Shown here: positions 1 through 7,806 of the stretch, piece after piece | How positions within the stretch are numbered: the stretch's first letter is position 1 | How the letters are laid out: each line of letters starts with the position of its first letter | Source: Burkholderiales bacterium | Lineage (GTDB): Bacteria > Pseudomonadota > Gammaproteobacteria > Burkholderiales > Burkholderiaceae_C | Length of the DNA stretch: 8,098 nt | Direction of reading: 5' to 3' | Assembly (NCBI GenBank): GCA_013205525.1 | Contig: JABMMR010000258.1 | Location: forward strand, 1 to 8,098 | Program-made: the position numbers and the translations under genes | The notes under the pieces: model-generated | The model's database searches: none | Seen by the model: the letters and a program-made list of their open reading frames with translations, nothing else | Told to the model about the DNA's origin: nothing

Positions 1-1
1 A

Positions 2-103
2 GCAGCAGAACTGAAATTACGTTTTACTGAACTGCACCAAGAGCTGATTCAAGACACTTCAAATTTGGTGACCTGTGCGGTTAAAAAAATCGTTGGCGCT
101 TAA
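2..103 (+). CDS. lpxB: Lipid-A-disaccharide synthase LpxB, C-terminal fragment (5' end outside window)
   Basis: An open frame enters from the left edge and runs 33 codons to TAA at 101-103. It ends in a hydrophilic helix-like tail with [12 protein letters not shown] near its start and VKKIVGA at the end. That pattern fits the C-terminal end of betaproteobacterial LpxB, the inner-membrane-associated glycosyltransferase that joins UDP-2,3-diacylglucosamine and lipid X into the lipid A disaccharide. The identification rests on this short tail plus the context: rnhB directly follows lpxB in many proteobacterial lpxD-fabZ-lpxA-lpxB-rnhB clusters. No catalytic motif is inside the window. It overlaps the proposed rnhB start by 29 nt, which suggests translational coupling. 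The frame is firm; the name is likely but not proven from 33 residues. Confidence 0.72.
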   Translation, partial: AAELKLRFTELHQELIQDTSNLVTCAVKKIVGA

Positions 104-695
104 TCAGAAATCATTTGATTGGGATATCCCGGGCTTGGTTGCCGGTGTTGATGAAGCTGGTCGTGGGCCGTTGGCTGGCCCCGTATTCGCGGCAGCAGTT
201 ATTTTGGACGATATGTCTCCCATTTCAGGTTTGGCTGACTCTAAGAAGCTTTCCCCTACAAAAAGAGATCTGCTTTACGACATCATCAAAGCTCGCGCTT
301 TATGTTTCAGCGTTGCAACGGCAAGCGTGCATGAAATTGATCAATTGAATATTTTGCAAGCTTCATTATTAGCCATGCAAAGGGCTGTTAAAGGTCTTAG
401 ACTCAAGCCAATGAAGGTGCTTGTGGATGGTAACCGTTTGCCCGTTTTAGATATAAGAGCGGAAGCGATTGTGAGAGGTGACTCAAAAGTGGCCAGCATT
501 TCTGCAGCGTCTATTCTTGCCAAGGTTGAACGAGACCGTTGGTGCATGGAGATAGATACACAATACCCACTTTATGGTTTTGCCATGCATAAAGGATATG
601 GGACCAGCTTTCATTTAAATGCGCTTAAAGAGCATGGGCCTTGTGCTTTACATCGAAGCAGTTTCGCCCCCGTAGCTCAGTATTTAGTTAAGTGA
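75..695 (+). CDS. rnhB: Ribonuclease HII
   Basis: This encodes a cytoplasmic endonuclease that cuts the RNA strand of RNA-DNA hybrids and incises at single ribonucleotides misincorporated in DNA. The 206-residue product is typical in length. The type 2 RNase H signature [14 protein letters not shown] is at residues 24-37. The expected metal-binding residues are D26, E27, D118 (in VLVDGNRLP) and D136 (in [17 protein letters not shown]), matching the E. coli D16/E17/D108/D126 spacing exactly. ADSKKL (54-59) and the C-terminal GYGTSFHL...LHRSSFAPV region are also family features. The start is uncertain. GTG at 75 gives a 29-nt overlap with lpxB and leaves about 23 residues before the signature. 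TTG at 93 is an alternative with an 11-nt overlap, and neither has a strong ribosome binding site. It probably belongs to the lpx operon and relies on translational coupling. Confidence 0.97.
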   Translation: MRLKKSLALNQKSFDWDIPGLVAGVDEAGRGPLAGPVFAAAVILDDMSPISGLADSKKLSPTKRDLLYDIIKARALCFSVATASVHEIDQLNILQASLLAMQRAVKGLRLKPMKVLVDGNRLPVLDIRAEAIVRGDSKVASISAASILAKVERDRWCMEIDTQYPLYGFAMHKGYGTSFHLNALKEHGPCALHRSSFAPVAQYLVK

Positions 696-702
696 TCTGT
701 TT

Positions 703-1494
703 ATGACCAGCCCCGTACAAATTGAGAAAATTACATCAAGGCAAAACGCTTGGTATAAAGAGTTGCGCGATTGGTCGTATTCTTCGGGCCTGCACAAAGA
801 CAAACAAAAAATATGGTTAGAAGGTGACCATTTATGTGAAGCGGCTCGCTTAAAAGGTTTTCGTTTTGACACCGTGGTTTTCAGAGACGACTGTCAACAC
901 GATTTAATCACCTCCTGGTCCCATGTCGACAGCAAGTTTTTACAAGTTTCTGCGTCCGTGATGGCGGGCTTAAGCAGTCTGAATTCTTCACCCATGATGG
1001 CTGCTGTTGCATGCTTGCCGACCAAGCCTGCTTTCAACCCGCATATCTGCACTGTGGTCCTCGATCAACTGCAAGACCCTGGTAATGCAGGCTCCATCAT
1101 CAGAAGTACGGCTGCATTTGGGTTCAAGCAAATGCTGACAACGCCTCATTCTGTCGGTCTTTGGACACACAAGGTGGTGCGTGCTGCCATGGGCGCTCAT
1201 TTTGCATTGAACATCATTGAAAATATAAGTATTGAGGAGATACAGTCAACCCCTCTGTCTGTTGTTCTCACAAGCTCACATCATGGTATTTTTTTAGATG
1301 AGCTTGTTACAAATCAAAAATTACCTACACCCATAGCTTGGATCTTTGGACACGAGGGGAGAGGCCACAGTTCCCAATGGGCAGATAAGCATTGTCAAAC
1401 CATCCGCATCAAGCAAACAGGTGGTGAGGAATCTTTAAATGTGGCTGCAGCTGCGGCTATTTGCTTGCACGCCAGTGCAACCCAGCGTGACTAA
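703..1494 (+). CDS. TrmH/SpoU-family RNA 2'-O-ribose methyltransferase
   Basis: This is a 263-residue S-adenosylmethionine-dependent RNA methyltransferase of the SPOUT class, which has a knotted C-terminal fold. Residues 1-105 resemble the SpoU substrate-binding domain (ITSRQNAWYKELRDW, then WLEGDHLCEAA). The catalytic domain follows. Motif 1 is LDQLQDPGNAGSIIRSTAAFG at about 120-140, with N128 and the likely catalytic R134. Motif 2 is WIFGHEGRG (213-221). Motif 3 is IRIKQTGGEESLNVAAAAAI (235-253), which forms part of the knot and SAM pocket. Motif 2 has GHEG where GNEG or GSEG is usual. The target could be 23S rRNA (RlmB/TsnR/YsgA-like) or tRNA; the sequence does not settle this, so no symbol is given. 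ATG703 lies 7 nt after the rnhB stop with a weak AGTGA upstream, so it is probably cotranscribed with rnhB. No intrinsic terminator is visible after it. Confidence 0.93.
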   Translation: MTSPVQIEKITSRQNAWYKELRDWSYSSGLHKDKQKIWLEGDHLCEAARLKGFRFDTVVFRDDCQHDLITSWSHVDSKFLQVSASVMAGLSSLNSSPMMAAVACLPTKPAFNPHICTVVLDQLQDPGNAGSIIRSTAAFGFKQMLTTPHSVGLWTHKVVRAAMGAHFALNIIENISIEEIQSTPLSVVLTSSHHGIFLDELVTNQKLPTPIAWIFGHEGRGHSSQWADKHCQTIRIKQTGGEESLNVAAAAAICLHASATQRD

Positions 1495-1528
1495 CTGAGA
1501 CAAATCAAAGTTAAAAATGTCACAAGGC

Positions 1529-1534
1529 TATAAT
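1529..1534 (+). promoter_or_regulatory. Candidate -10 element of the carA promoter
   Basis: A perfect TATAAT lies 118 nt upstream of the carA start, in the only sizeable spacer before carAB. The matching -35 is poor: at 16-18 bp spacing the hexamers are AAAGTT, CAAAGT and TCAAAG. There is no TG extension, because GGC precedes the hexamer. Transcription would begin near 1540-1542, giving an untranslated leader of about 110 nt. A CTTT tract at the predicted start is reminiscent of the pyrimidine-sensitive start of E. coli carAB P1, but this is only a resemblance. Confidence 0.5.
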
Positions 1535-1578
1535 GAAATACTTTACTAACCCCCCAGTGCGTCCTAAGCTAGACTCAA

Positions 1579-1624
1579 AGCCAACCCCTTGAAAACTGCC
1601 AATGAGCGTTGGCTCTCATGCGGC
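1579..1624 (+). promoter_or_regulatory. carA leader region with mutually exclusive stem-loops
   Basis: Three pairings share bases in the carA leader. AGCCAAC (1579-1585) pairs perfectly with GTTGGCT (1608-1614). GCCAA (1598-1602) pairs with TTGGC (1609-1613). ATGAG (1602-1606) pairs with CTCAT (1615-1619), or GAGC (1604-1607) with GCTC (1612-1615), and either can be extended by GCC (1598-1600) with GGC (1622-1624). Only one of the overlapping sets can form at a time. No T-run follows, so this is not a classical terminator-attenuator, and I cannot assign it to a known leader family. The rest of the 1495-1652 spacer holds only the -10 element and the carA ribosome binding site. Confidence 0.35.
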
Positions 1625-1642
1625 TAGGGCGTCACCAAACTC

Positions 1643-1646
1643 GGAG
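1643..1646 (+). promoter_or_regulatory. Ribosome binding site of carA (GGAG)
   Basis: GGAG lies 6 nt before GTG1653. This favours the GTG start over the in-frame TTG at 1659, which would be 12 nt away. The site sits in an imperfect palindrome, CTCGGAGATCTGAG (1640-1653), which could partly hide it. Confidence 0.75.
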
Positions 1647-1652
1647 ATCTGA

Positions 1653-2825
1653 GTGCTTTTGTCTCTTCAGGGAAAACACCCTTCAGCCATTTTGGCTCTC
1701 GCAGACGGCACTGTCTTTGTAGGTTCTTCTATCGGTCACTCAGGCATCACTGTCGGTGAAATGGTTTTCAATACCTCTATGACGGGGTATCAAGAAATCT
1801 TGACTGATCCAAGCTACTGCCAACAAATAGTGACCCTGACCTATCCTCATATTGGTAACTACGGGGTCAATCATGAAGATGCTGAATCATCCCGAGTTCA
1901 AGCAGCAGGCTTGGTTATCAAAAACTTGCCGCTGACACATTCAAACTTCAGGGCCGACACTGATCTTTCTTCTTATTTGAAAAGTAATCATTGTGTTGCT
2001 ATCGCAGACATTGATACCCGTATGTTGACCCGCTTGTTGCGTGAGAAAGGTGCGCAAAATGGCGCCCTACTAGCGCTGGCATTGGGCGAGTCTGTTGGGC
2101 CTCAGTCTATTGAGTTGGCATTAAAGGCCGCCCAGGGTGCTGCCTCTATGTCGGGCTTAGATCTGGCCAAAGAAGTTTCAGTGAGTAGTTCTTACGCTTG
2201 GAGTGAATCCGAATGGGTATTAGGTGAGGGCTATGGCCACCAAACCCAAGCTCATTTGCATGTGGTGGCTTACGACTTTGGCGTGAAGAGAAACATTCTT
2301 CGGATGTTGGCGCAGCGCGGTTGCAAAGTAACGGTGGTACCAGCGCAAACCTCTGCTGATGATGTTTTGGAATTGAAACCCGATGGTGTTTTCCTGTCCA
2401 ATGGTCCCGGAGATCCAGGCCCTTGCGCTTACGCCATTTCTGCCACCCAAGCCCTGCTTCAAAAGGGTGTACCTATCTTTGGCATTTGTTTAGGGCATCA
2501 AATATTGGCCTTAGCTTGTGGCGCGTCCACCTACAAAATGAAATTTGGTCACCATGGCGCCAACCATCCCGTCAAAGATTTAGACAATGGACGTGTTTGT
2601 ATCACCAGCCAAAACCACGGATTTGCGGTAGATGAAAAAACCTTGCCGCCACATATTCGCAGTACACATATCAGTTTGTTCGATGGAAGTTTGCAAGGGT
2701 TGTCGCTGAAAGACAAACCCGCCTTCAGTTTTCAGGGCCATCCTGAAGCATCCCCCGGTCCTCACGATATCGGGTATTTATTTGATCGTTTCATTGATTC
2801 CATGATGGTAGTCACGCATGCCTAA
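1653..2825 (+). CDS. carA: Carbamoyl-phosphate synthase small subunit (glutamine amidotransferase)
   Basis: CarA hydrolyses glutamine and channels the ammonia to CarB, where carbamoyl phosphate is made for pyrimidine and arginine synthesis in the cytoplasm. The 390-residue product is slightly longer than E. coli CarA (382). The CarA-specific N-terminal domain covers about residues 10-150, with [29 protein letters not shown] and the [11 protein letters not shown] region. The class I glutamine amidotransferase domain covers about 200-385. The nucleophile is C279 in FGICLGHQ, and H363 and E365 in [10 protein letters not shown] complete the triad; all are offset +10 from E. coli C269/H353/E355. 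LSNGPGDP (248-255) is the oxyanion-loop region. The start is GTG1653, supported by GGAG 6 nt upstream. The 3' end overlaps carB by 8 nt, which implies translational coupling and stoichiometric expression. It appears complete and intact. Confidence 0.98.
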   Translation: MLLSLQGKHPSAILALADGTVFVGSSIGHSGITVGEMVFNTSMTGYQEILTDPSYCQQIVTLTYPHIGNYGVNHEDAESSRVQAAGLVIKNLPLTHSNFRADTDLSSYLKSNHCVAIADIDTRMLTRLLREKGAQNGALLALALGESVGPQSIELALKAAQGAASMSGLDLAKEVSVSSSYAWSESEWVLGEGYGHQTQAHLHVVAYDFGVKRNILRMLAQRGCKVTVVPAQTSADDVLELKPDGVFLSNGPGDPGPCAYAISATQALLQKGVPIFGICLGHQILALACGASTYKMKFGHHGANHPVKDLDNGRVCITSQNHGFAVDEKTLPPHIRSTHISLFDGSLQGLSLKDKPAFSFQGHPEASPGPHDIGYLFDRFIDSMMVVTHA

Positions 2826-5800
2826 GCGCACAGATTTAAAAAGTATCCTCATCATTGGCGCTGGCCCGATTGTGATTGGTCAAGCCTGTGAGTTTGATTA
2901 TTCGGGGGTGCAAGCTTGTAAAGCTTTGAGGGAAGAGGGCTTCAAGGTCATCTTGATCAACAGCAATCCGGCCACCATCATGACCGACCCAGCCACGGCC
3001 GATGTCACCTACATAGAGCCCATCACTTGGCCAACAGTTGAACGAATCATTGCCAAGGAAAGACCTGATGCCATTTTGCCCACCATGGGCGGGCAAACTG
3101 CCCTCAATTGTGCGTTGGACTTGTGGCGCAATGGCATTCTTGAAAAGTACACGGGAAGTCACACCGGTAAATCAATTGAATTGATTGGTGCGACGCCACA
3201 GGCCATTGATAAAGCCGAAGACAGATTAAAGTTCAAAGACGCCATGACCAAAATTGGTTTGGGTTCTGCGCAATCAGGCATTGCCCACACCTTAGAAGAG
3301 GCTTGGAGCGTTCAAAAGACAGTTGGTTTCCCTGTCGTTATCCGTCCAAGTTTTACATTGGGCGGCACGGGTGGTGGCATTGCCTATAACGCTGAAGAGT
3401 TTGAAACCATCTGCAAACGTGGAATTGAGGCCTCGCCAACCAGTGAACTCTTGATTGAAGAGTCACTGCTGGGATGGAAAGAATATGAAATGGAAGTTGT
3501 TCGCGATAAAGCTGACAACTGCATCATTGTTTGCTCGATTGAAAACCTGGATCCCATGGGCGTGCACACAGGTGACTCCATCACTGTCGCGCCTGCACAA
3601 ACCCTGACCGATAAGGAATACCAAATCATGCGAAATGCCAGCTTGGCTGTTTTGCGTGAAATCGGTGTGGATACGGGTGGATCTAATGTTCAGTTTTCCA
3701 TCAATCCAGAGGATGGCCGAATGGTTGTCATTGAGATGAATCCGCGTGTTTCCAGGTCCTCCGCGCTCGCATCCAAAGCTACAGGCTTTCCAATTGCCAA
3801 AGTTGCTGCGAAATTGGCTGTGGGTTTTACCTTGGATGAATTGCGCAATGACATCACTGGGGGCGCCACGCCAGCCAGTTTTGAGCCTAGCATCGATTAT
3901 GTGGTGACCAAAATACCCCGCTTTGCTTTTGAAAAATTTCCCACGGCCGACAGTCGTTTGACCACGCAGATGAAGTCAGTTGGTGAAGTCATGGCCATGG
4001 GGCGAACATTTCAAGAATCCTTGCAAAAAGCTTTGCGCGGTTTGGAAGTAGGCGTGGATGGACTGAATGAAAAAACCCAAGACAGAGAGACACTTGAAAA
4101 AGAACTCGGAGAGCCTGGACCAGAACGAATCTGGTATGTGGGGGATGCTTTTGCGCAAGGGATGACGGTCAACGAGGTTTATGCGCTGACAAAAATTGAC
4201 AAATGGTTTTTGGTTCAGATTGAAGATATCGTCAAAATTGAACTCGAGTTAGAAACACATCAGTTGTCGGAGCTCTCTAAGCTTGAAGTTTTGCAGTTAA
4301 AACAAAAAGGCTTTTCTGACAGACGCTTAGCTAAGTTGTTGAAAACCGATGAAAACGCTGTTCGTGCCTTCAGGCATGCGCATGGCATCAGACCGGTCTA
4401 TAAAAGAGTGGATACATGTGCGGCTGAGTTCGCAACCAACACGGCTTATATGTATTCCAGCTATGAACAAGAATGTGAATCAGAGCCCACAAACCGCAAG
4501 AAGATCATGGTGCTGGGTGGTGGGCCCAACCGGATTGGTCAAGGTATTGAGTTTGATTACTGCTGTGTCCACGCGGCTCTTGCGATGCGTGAAGACGGTT
4601 ATGAAACCATTATGGTCAATTGCAATCCTGAAACTGTGTCGACCGATTACGATACAAGCGACCGCCTCTATTTTGAGCCCTTGACCCTCGAAGATGTTCT
4701 CGAAATTGTTGATAAAGAAAAGCCTCTGGGTGTGATTGTTCAATACGGTGGACAAACGCCTTTGAAATTGGCCCTAGGTCTTGAAGCAGCGGGCGTTCCC
4801 ATTATTGGAACAAGCCCAGACATGATTGACGCAGCTGAAGACCGTGAGCGTTTTCAAAAGCTATTGCACCAACTGGGCTTGCGTCAGCCACCCAATGCCA
4901 CTGCTCGCACTGAAGAAGAAGCGCTTGCCCAAGCGGCGCTTCTCGGATACCCCTTGGTGGTACGTCCAAGCTATGTATTGGGCGGGAGAGCCATGGAAAT
5001 TGTTCATGAGCAGCGCGACCTTGAGCGCTATATGCGTGAAGCGGTGAAGGTCAGTCACGATTCGCCTGTTTTACTGGATCGTTTTTTGAATGACGCTATT
5101 GAATGTGATGTTGACGCCATTTGTGATGGCGTACAAGTCTTTATTGCTGGCGTGATGGAGCATATTGAGCAAGCGGGTGTTCACAGTGGTGACTCAGCTT
5201 GTTCTTTGCCACCTTACTCCCTTTCAGCTCAAACCATAGACGAAATCAAACGCCAGACGACGGCCATGGCACATGGCTTAAAAGTTGTTGGCTTGATGAA
5301 CGTTCAGTTTGCGATTCAGCAAAAAGAGGGCGTTGATGTCATTTATGTTTTAGAAGTAAATCCACGGGCGAGTCGCACTGTTCCATTCGTTAGCAAGTCG
5401 ACAGGCCTTCAGTTGGCCAAAGTTGCCGCTCGCTGCATGGTCGGAAAATCTCTGGAGTCGCAGGGCATCGTCAAGGAAATTAATCCACCTTATTTCAGCG
5501 TCAAGGAAGCCGTTTTCCCCTTTGTGAAGTTTCCAGGGGTTGACACTATTTTGGGCCCTGAAATGAAATCAACCGGTGAAGTCATGGGTGTCGGTAAATC
5601 ATTTGGTGAGGCATTTGTTAAAAGTCAATTAGGTGCTGGGACCAAAATACCTCGCCCAACTGACCCTGTTCGCAAAGTATTCTTGACGGTTAAAAACAGC
5701 GATAAAGAGCGCGCTGTATTGATTGCCAAAGCCTTGATCGACTATGGTTTTATGTTGCTTGCCACCAAGGGAACTGCCGCGGCTATCAGTGCTGCAGGGC

Positions 5801-6072
5801 TGCAAGTGGTGGCAGTGAACAAAGTAACCGAAGGACGCCCTCACGTGGTTGACATGCTCAAAAACAATGAAATTGCATTGGTTATCAATACAGTAGAAGA
5901 ACGTCGCAATGCGATTGCAGACTCACGGCAGATTCGCATATCTTCCCTGCTGGCTCGTGTCACAACATTCACCACCATTGCCGGCGCACAAGCTGCTGTC
6001 GAAGGAATGAAATATTTGGACAACCTCGATGTTTATTCGTTACAAGAATTGCACGCTCAATTAACAACTTGA
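2818..6072 (+). CDS. carB: Carbamoyl-phosphate synthase large subunit
   Basis: CarB uses two ATP, bicarbonate and ammonia from CarA to make carbamoyl phosphate. The 1084 residues (E. coli 1073) show the expected duplicated architecture. The carboxyphosphate half is at about 1-410, opening with [21 protein letters not shown]. An oligomerisation region follows at about 411-555. The carbamoyl-phosphate half starts near 560 with [19 protein letters not shown]. The C-terminal MGS-like allosteric domain is at about 952-1084. Metal-ligand pairs are E306/N308 (EMNPRVSR) and E846/N848 (EVNPRASR), corresponding to E. coli E299/N301 and E841/N843. The UMP/IMP-site residues T983, T986 (ATKGT) and K1002 ([10 protein letters not shown]) are kept, so UMP feedback control is likely. 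Residues 112-119 look like a small insertion. The start ATG2818 lies inside the end of carA. Protein sequence resembles Comamonadaceae CarB from memory. Confidence 0.99.
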   Translation: MPKRTDLKSILIIGAGPIVIGQACEFDYSGVQACKALREEGFKVILINSNPATIMTDPATADVTYIEPITWPTVERIIAKERPDAILPTMGGQTALNCALDLWRNGILEKYTGSHTGKSIELIGATPQAIDKAEDRLKFKDAMTKIGLGSAQSGIAHTLEEAWSVQKTVGFPVVIRPSFTLGGTGGGIAYNAEEFETICKRGIEASPTSELLIEESLLGWKEYEMEVVRDKADNCIIVCSIENLDPMGVHTGDSITVAPAQTLTDKEYQIMRNASLAVLREIGVDTGGSNVQFSINPEDGRMVVIEMNPRVSRSSALASKATGFPIAKVAAKLAVGFTLDELRNDITGGATPASFEPSIDYVVTKIPRFAFEKFPTADSRLTTQMKSVGEVMAMGRTFQESLQKALRGLEVGVDGLNEKTQDRETLEKELGEPGPERIWYVGDAFAQGMTVNEVYALTKIDKWFLVQIEDIVKIELELETHQLSELSKLEVLQLKQKGFSDRRLAKLLKTDENAVRAFRHAHGIRPVYKRVDTCAAEFATNTAYMYSSYEQECESEPTNRKKIMVLGGGPNRIGQGIEFDYCCVHAALAMREDGYETIMVNCNPETVSTDYDTSDRLYFEPLTLEDVLEIVDKEKPLGVIVQYGGQTPLKLALGLEAAGVPIIGTSPDMIDAAEDRERFQKLLHQLGLRQPPNATARTEEEALAQAALLGYPLVVRPSYVLGGRAMEIVHEQRDLERYMREAVKVSHDSPVLLDRFLNDAIECDVDAICDGVQVFIAGVMEHIEQAGVHSGDSACSLPPYSLSAQTIDEIKRQTTAMAHGLKVVGLMNVQFAIQQKEGVDVIYVLEVNPRASRTVPFVSKSTGLQLAKVAARCMVGKSLESQGIVKEINPPYFSVKEAVFPFVKFPGVDTILGPEMKSTGEVMGVGKSFGEAFVKSQLGAGTKIPRPTDPVRKVFLTVKNSDKERAVLIAKALIDYGFMLLATKGTAAAISAAGLQVVAVNKVTEGRPHVVDMLKNNEIALVINTVEERRNAIADSRQIRISSLLARVTTFTTIAGAQAAVEGMKYLDNLDVYSLQELHAQLTT

Positions 6073-6091
6073 TTTTTAACTGGATACATTG

Positions 6092-6568
6092 ATGGCAACC
6101 CTACCTATTACCAAGCGCGGTGCAGAAAAACTTAAGCAAGAACTGCATACCCTCAAAACCGTTGATCGTCCTTGGGTGATTAATGCGATTGCTGAAGCAA
6201 GAGCTCAAGGGGACTTGAGTGAAAACGCCGAATATGACGCTGCCAAGGACAGGCAGGGTTTTATTGAAGGGCGAATTCAGGAAATCGAGAGCAAGCTGTC
6301 AATGGCACAAATCATCGATCCAACTTCAGTGGATGCCGGCGGGAGGGTCGTCTTTGGAGCGACTGTTGAATTAGAAGATCAATCCTCTGGAGAGTTAGTC
6401 ACCTACCAAATCGTTGGCGAAGATGAGGCTGATTTGAAGCTTGGGTTGATCAATATCAGCAGCCCCATCGCCCGAGCCTTGATTGGCAAAGAAGAAGGTG
6501 ATGTCGCGAAAGTGGAAGCGCCCAGTGGAATTAAAGGCTATGAAATTGTGAAGGTTTCATACCTTTAA
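6092..6568 (+). CDS. greA: Transcription elongation factor GreA
   Basis: GreA enters the secondary channel of backtracked RNA polymerase and stimulates cleavage of the extruded RNA 3' end, rescuing stalled complexes. The 158-residue product equals E. coli GreA in length and aligns throughout. The N-terminal coiled coil (about 1-75) has [12 protein letters not shown] at its tip, with the acidic pair D41 and E44 that positions the catalytic Mg2+. The C-terminal FKBP-like domain (about 80-158) includes [38 protein letters not shown] and the closing VKVSYL. I chose ATG6092 because the protein then starts [14 protein letters not shown], like relatives. TTG6089 directly before it is in frame but less suitable. 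A short GGA at 6082-6084 serves as ribosome binding site. It is 19 nt after carB with no terminator between, so probably cotranscribed with carAB. Confidence 0.98.
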   Translation: MATLPITKRGAEKLKQELHTLKTVDRPWVINAIAEARAQGDLSENAEYDAAKDRQGFIEGRIQEIESKLSMAQIIDPTSVDAGGRVVFGATVELEDQSSGELVTYQIVGEDEADLKLGLINISSPIARALIGKEEGDVAKVEAPSGIKGYEIVKVSYL

Positions 6569-6571
6569 GCA

Positions 6572-6594
6572 GCCTAAGCTTGGGCAATTTTTTT
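6572..6594 (+). terminator. Intrinsic terminator of carA-carB-greA, inside the 3' end of yhbY
   Basis: A short hairpin, GCCTA / loop AGCT / TGGGC (6572-6585, one T-G wobble), is followed by AA and seven T (6588-6594), the layout of a rho-independent terminator on the + strand just after the greA stop. A second small inverted repeat, AAGGT-ttcat-ACCTT (6551-6565), precedes it in the last greA codons. The stem is short, so efficiency may be modest. The T-run doubles as lysine codons in the end of yhbY on the other strand. Confidence 0.6.
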
Positions 6595-7047
6595 GACAGA
6601 CTTGATTTTAGGTTTGGCGCGTTTAATTTGTCCGCCAGCTGTCAATCGTTCATTTCCTAAGACAGTAACCCGTTTCATTTCTGGGCGTTGGCCACCACGT
6701 TTGCTGTATTTCAAAACCTTGAACTCTCTAGGTCCTGGTTGCTTATCTTCCTTGGGATTTTTTTCTTTGTCGGGCTGTGGTCGCCACAGAACCAATAGTT
6801 TTCCAATGTGTTGAATCGGTGCGGCATTCAATTGATCTGCAAGAGCATTAAAAATGACTTCTCTTGACTGTCGGTCATCGCCCAAAACCCTGATCTTGAT
6901 AAGTCCATGAGCGGACAGTGCCAAATCGGTTTCTTTGACGACGGCGGAGGTCAGTCCGTCGTTTCCTATCATCACCACAGGGTCTAGGTGATGTGCCAGA
7001 GCGCGATGGGTTTTTCTTTGAGCGGGGGTAAGTTGTATATAAGCCAT
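6574..7047 (-). CDS. yhbY: YhbY-like CRM-domain RNA-binding protein with basic C-terminal tail
   Basis: This is a small CRS1/YhbY (CRM) domain protein. E. coli YhbY is about 97 residues and associates with pre-50S ribosomal particles; ribosome assembly is the likely role here. Residues 1-92 form the CRM core: LTPAQRKTHRALAHHLDPVV, then the GxxG RNA-binding loop in MIGNDGLT (26-33), LIKIRVLGDDR (49-59) and IGKLLVLWRP (81-90). Residues 93-157 are an extension absent from E. coli YhbY, about 20 K/R in 65 residues, likely disordered and RNA-binding, ending in IKRAKPKIKSVKK. Similar tails occur in betaproteobacterial homologues as I recall. ATG7047 is the natural start; no good Shine-Dalgarno sequence precedes it. 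It is divergent from rlmE (35 nt) and convergent with greA (5 nt between stops), the arrangement seen in E. coli. It appears intact. Confidence 0.93.
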   Translation of the reverse strand: MAYIQLTPAQRKTHRALAHHLDPVVMIGNDGLTSAVVKETDLALSAHGLIKIRVLGDDRQSREVIFNALADQLNAAPIQHIGKLLVLWRPQPDKEKNPKEDKQPGPREFKVLKYSKRGGQRPEMKRVTVLGNERLTAGGQIKRAKPKIKSVKKIAQA

Positions 7048-7082
7048 AAAGGGTATTATCTTCTTACCTTAAGGATGTTTGT
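7048..7082. promoter_or_regulatory. Compact divergent promoter region between yhbY and rlmE
   Basis: Only 35 nt separate the two start codons. TATTAT (7054-7059, + strand, 5/6 to TATAAT) could be the -10 for rlmE. On the opposite strand nearly the same bases read GATAAT (7060-7055, 5/6), a possible -10 for yhbY. No convincing -35 is seen for either; the best for rlmE is TTGTAT at 7033-7038 with a short 15-bp spacer, inside the start of yhbY. From GATAAT a yhbY transcript would begin at or next to its ATG. Confidence 0.35.
7071..7075 (+). promoter_or_regulatory. Ribosome binding site of rlmE (AAGGA)
   Basis: AAGGA is a strong Shine-Dalgarno match 7 nt before TTG7083. It decides for the TTG start; no in-frame ATG or GTG lies at a suitable distance, and the resulting N-terminus fits RlmE. 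Confidence 0.8.
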
Positions 7083-7736
7083 TTGAAAGTTAAAACTCAA
7101 AGTAAAAAAGTCAATAAATCATGGCTCAATGATCATGTGAACGACCCCTATGTCAAGCTTGCGCAAAAGGAAGGTTACCGAGCCAGAGCAGCTTACAAAC
7201 TTAAAGAAATTAATGAGACTCTCAACCTCATCAGGCCAGGCTCTTTCGTCGTAGACCTTGGCAGTGCGCCAGGTGCTTGGAGTCAGTACACAAGGCGGTG
7301 TTTGTCTCCACAAGGTGCTGCAGTGGGTGAATTGGACGGAACAGTGATAGCACTAGATATTTTGCCTATGACGCCTGTCGAGGGCGTCATCTTTTTGCAA
7401 GGTGATTTCCGTGAACCAGAGATTGCCAGCGAACTGACGACGCTTCTTGCGGGACGCAAGATTGATGCAGTTTTATCAGATATGGCTCCCAATTTATCGG
7501 GTATTGAATCCGCGGATGCAGCACGAATGACGCATTTGGTTGAATTAGCGGTGGAATTTGCCATCTCGCACTTGAGTTCACAAGGCGCACTCGTCGTGAA
7601 AGTATTTCACGGCAGCGGTTACTCACAGTTAGTCAAGCTTTTCAAGGACACATTTAAAGTTGTCAAGCCTATAAAGCCAAAGGCTAGCAGAAGCAACTCA
7701 TCTGAAAACTTTATTGTTGGTATTGGCTTAAAGTAA
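7083..7736 (+). CDS. rlmE: 23S rRNA (uridine-2552-2'-O)-methyltransferase RlmE (FtsJ/RrmJ)
   Basis: RlmE is a SAM-dependent methyltransferase that 2'-O-methylates U2552 in the A-loop of 23S rRNA late in 50S assembly. In E. coli the gene is heat-inducible and lies upstream of ftsH, as here. The 217-residue product (E. coli 209) carries [24 protein letters not shown] at 20-43 and SAM motif [13 protein letters not shown], at 57-68. The catalytic tetrad is visible: K39, D133 (SDMAPN), K173 (VVKVFHG) and E208 (SSENFIV), matching E. coli K38/D124/K164/E199. A short stretch around residues 78-86 is longer than in E. coli by eye. The start is TTG7083 behind AAGGA at 7-nt spacing. It heads a + strand unit with ftsH, though the 130-nt spacer leaves room for a separate ftsH promoter. 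Confidence 0.98.
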   Translation: MKVKTQSKKVNKSWLNDHVNDPYVKLAQKEGYRARAAYKLKEINETLNLIRPGSFVVDLGSAPGAWSQYTRRCLSPQGAAVGELDGTVIALDILPMTPVEGVIFLQGDFREPEIASELTTLLAGRKIDAVLSDMAPNLSGIESADAARMTHLVELAVEFAISHLSSQGALVVKVFHGSGYSQLVKLFKDTFKVVKPIKPKASRSNSSENFIVGIGLK

Positions 7737-7789
7737 CGATTCAAATTAAAACCCATACTTCTTTAATGGCACAAATTACACAAAAGTTT

Positions 7790-7806
7790 CTTTTCAGCTT
7801 GAAAAG
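7790..7806 (+). repeat. Perfect 7-bp inverted repeat upstream of ftsH
   Basis: CTTTTCA (7790-7796) and TGAAAAG (7800-7806) are perfect reverse complements around a 3-nt loop GCT, inside the 130-nt AT-rich rlmE-ftsH spacer. No T-run follows on either strand, so it is unlikely to be a terminator. It could be an operator, an mRNA hairpin or chance. It contains CTTGAAA (7798-7804), a match to the heat-shock sigma-32 -35 consensus, but no CCCCAT-like -10 follows at the right distance. TAAAAT (7809-7814) is a possible housekeeping -10 without a clear -35. Confidence 0.4.

Noticed and set aside
1495..1528. Terminator after the SpoU methyltransferase gene
   Set aside because: No hairpin followed by a T-run is visible, so read-through into carA or rho-dependent termination is possible.
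2836..3162. 108-codon open frame antisense to carB, and a 111-codon + strand frame at 4349-4684
   Set aside because: Both lie wholly within highly conserved carB codons, have no family resemblance and no ribosome binding site. They are shadows of the carB reading frame.
6089..6091. TTG6089 as the greA start
   Set aside because: The adjacent ATG6092 gives an N-terminus and length matching GreA and places D41 and E44 at the E. coli positions.
7075..7086. Three-codon mini-ORF (ATG TTT GTT TGA) overlapping the rlmE TTG start
   Set aside because: Its ATG begins in the last base of AAGGA, so no ribosome binding site is left at a proper distance. It is most likely coincidence.
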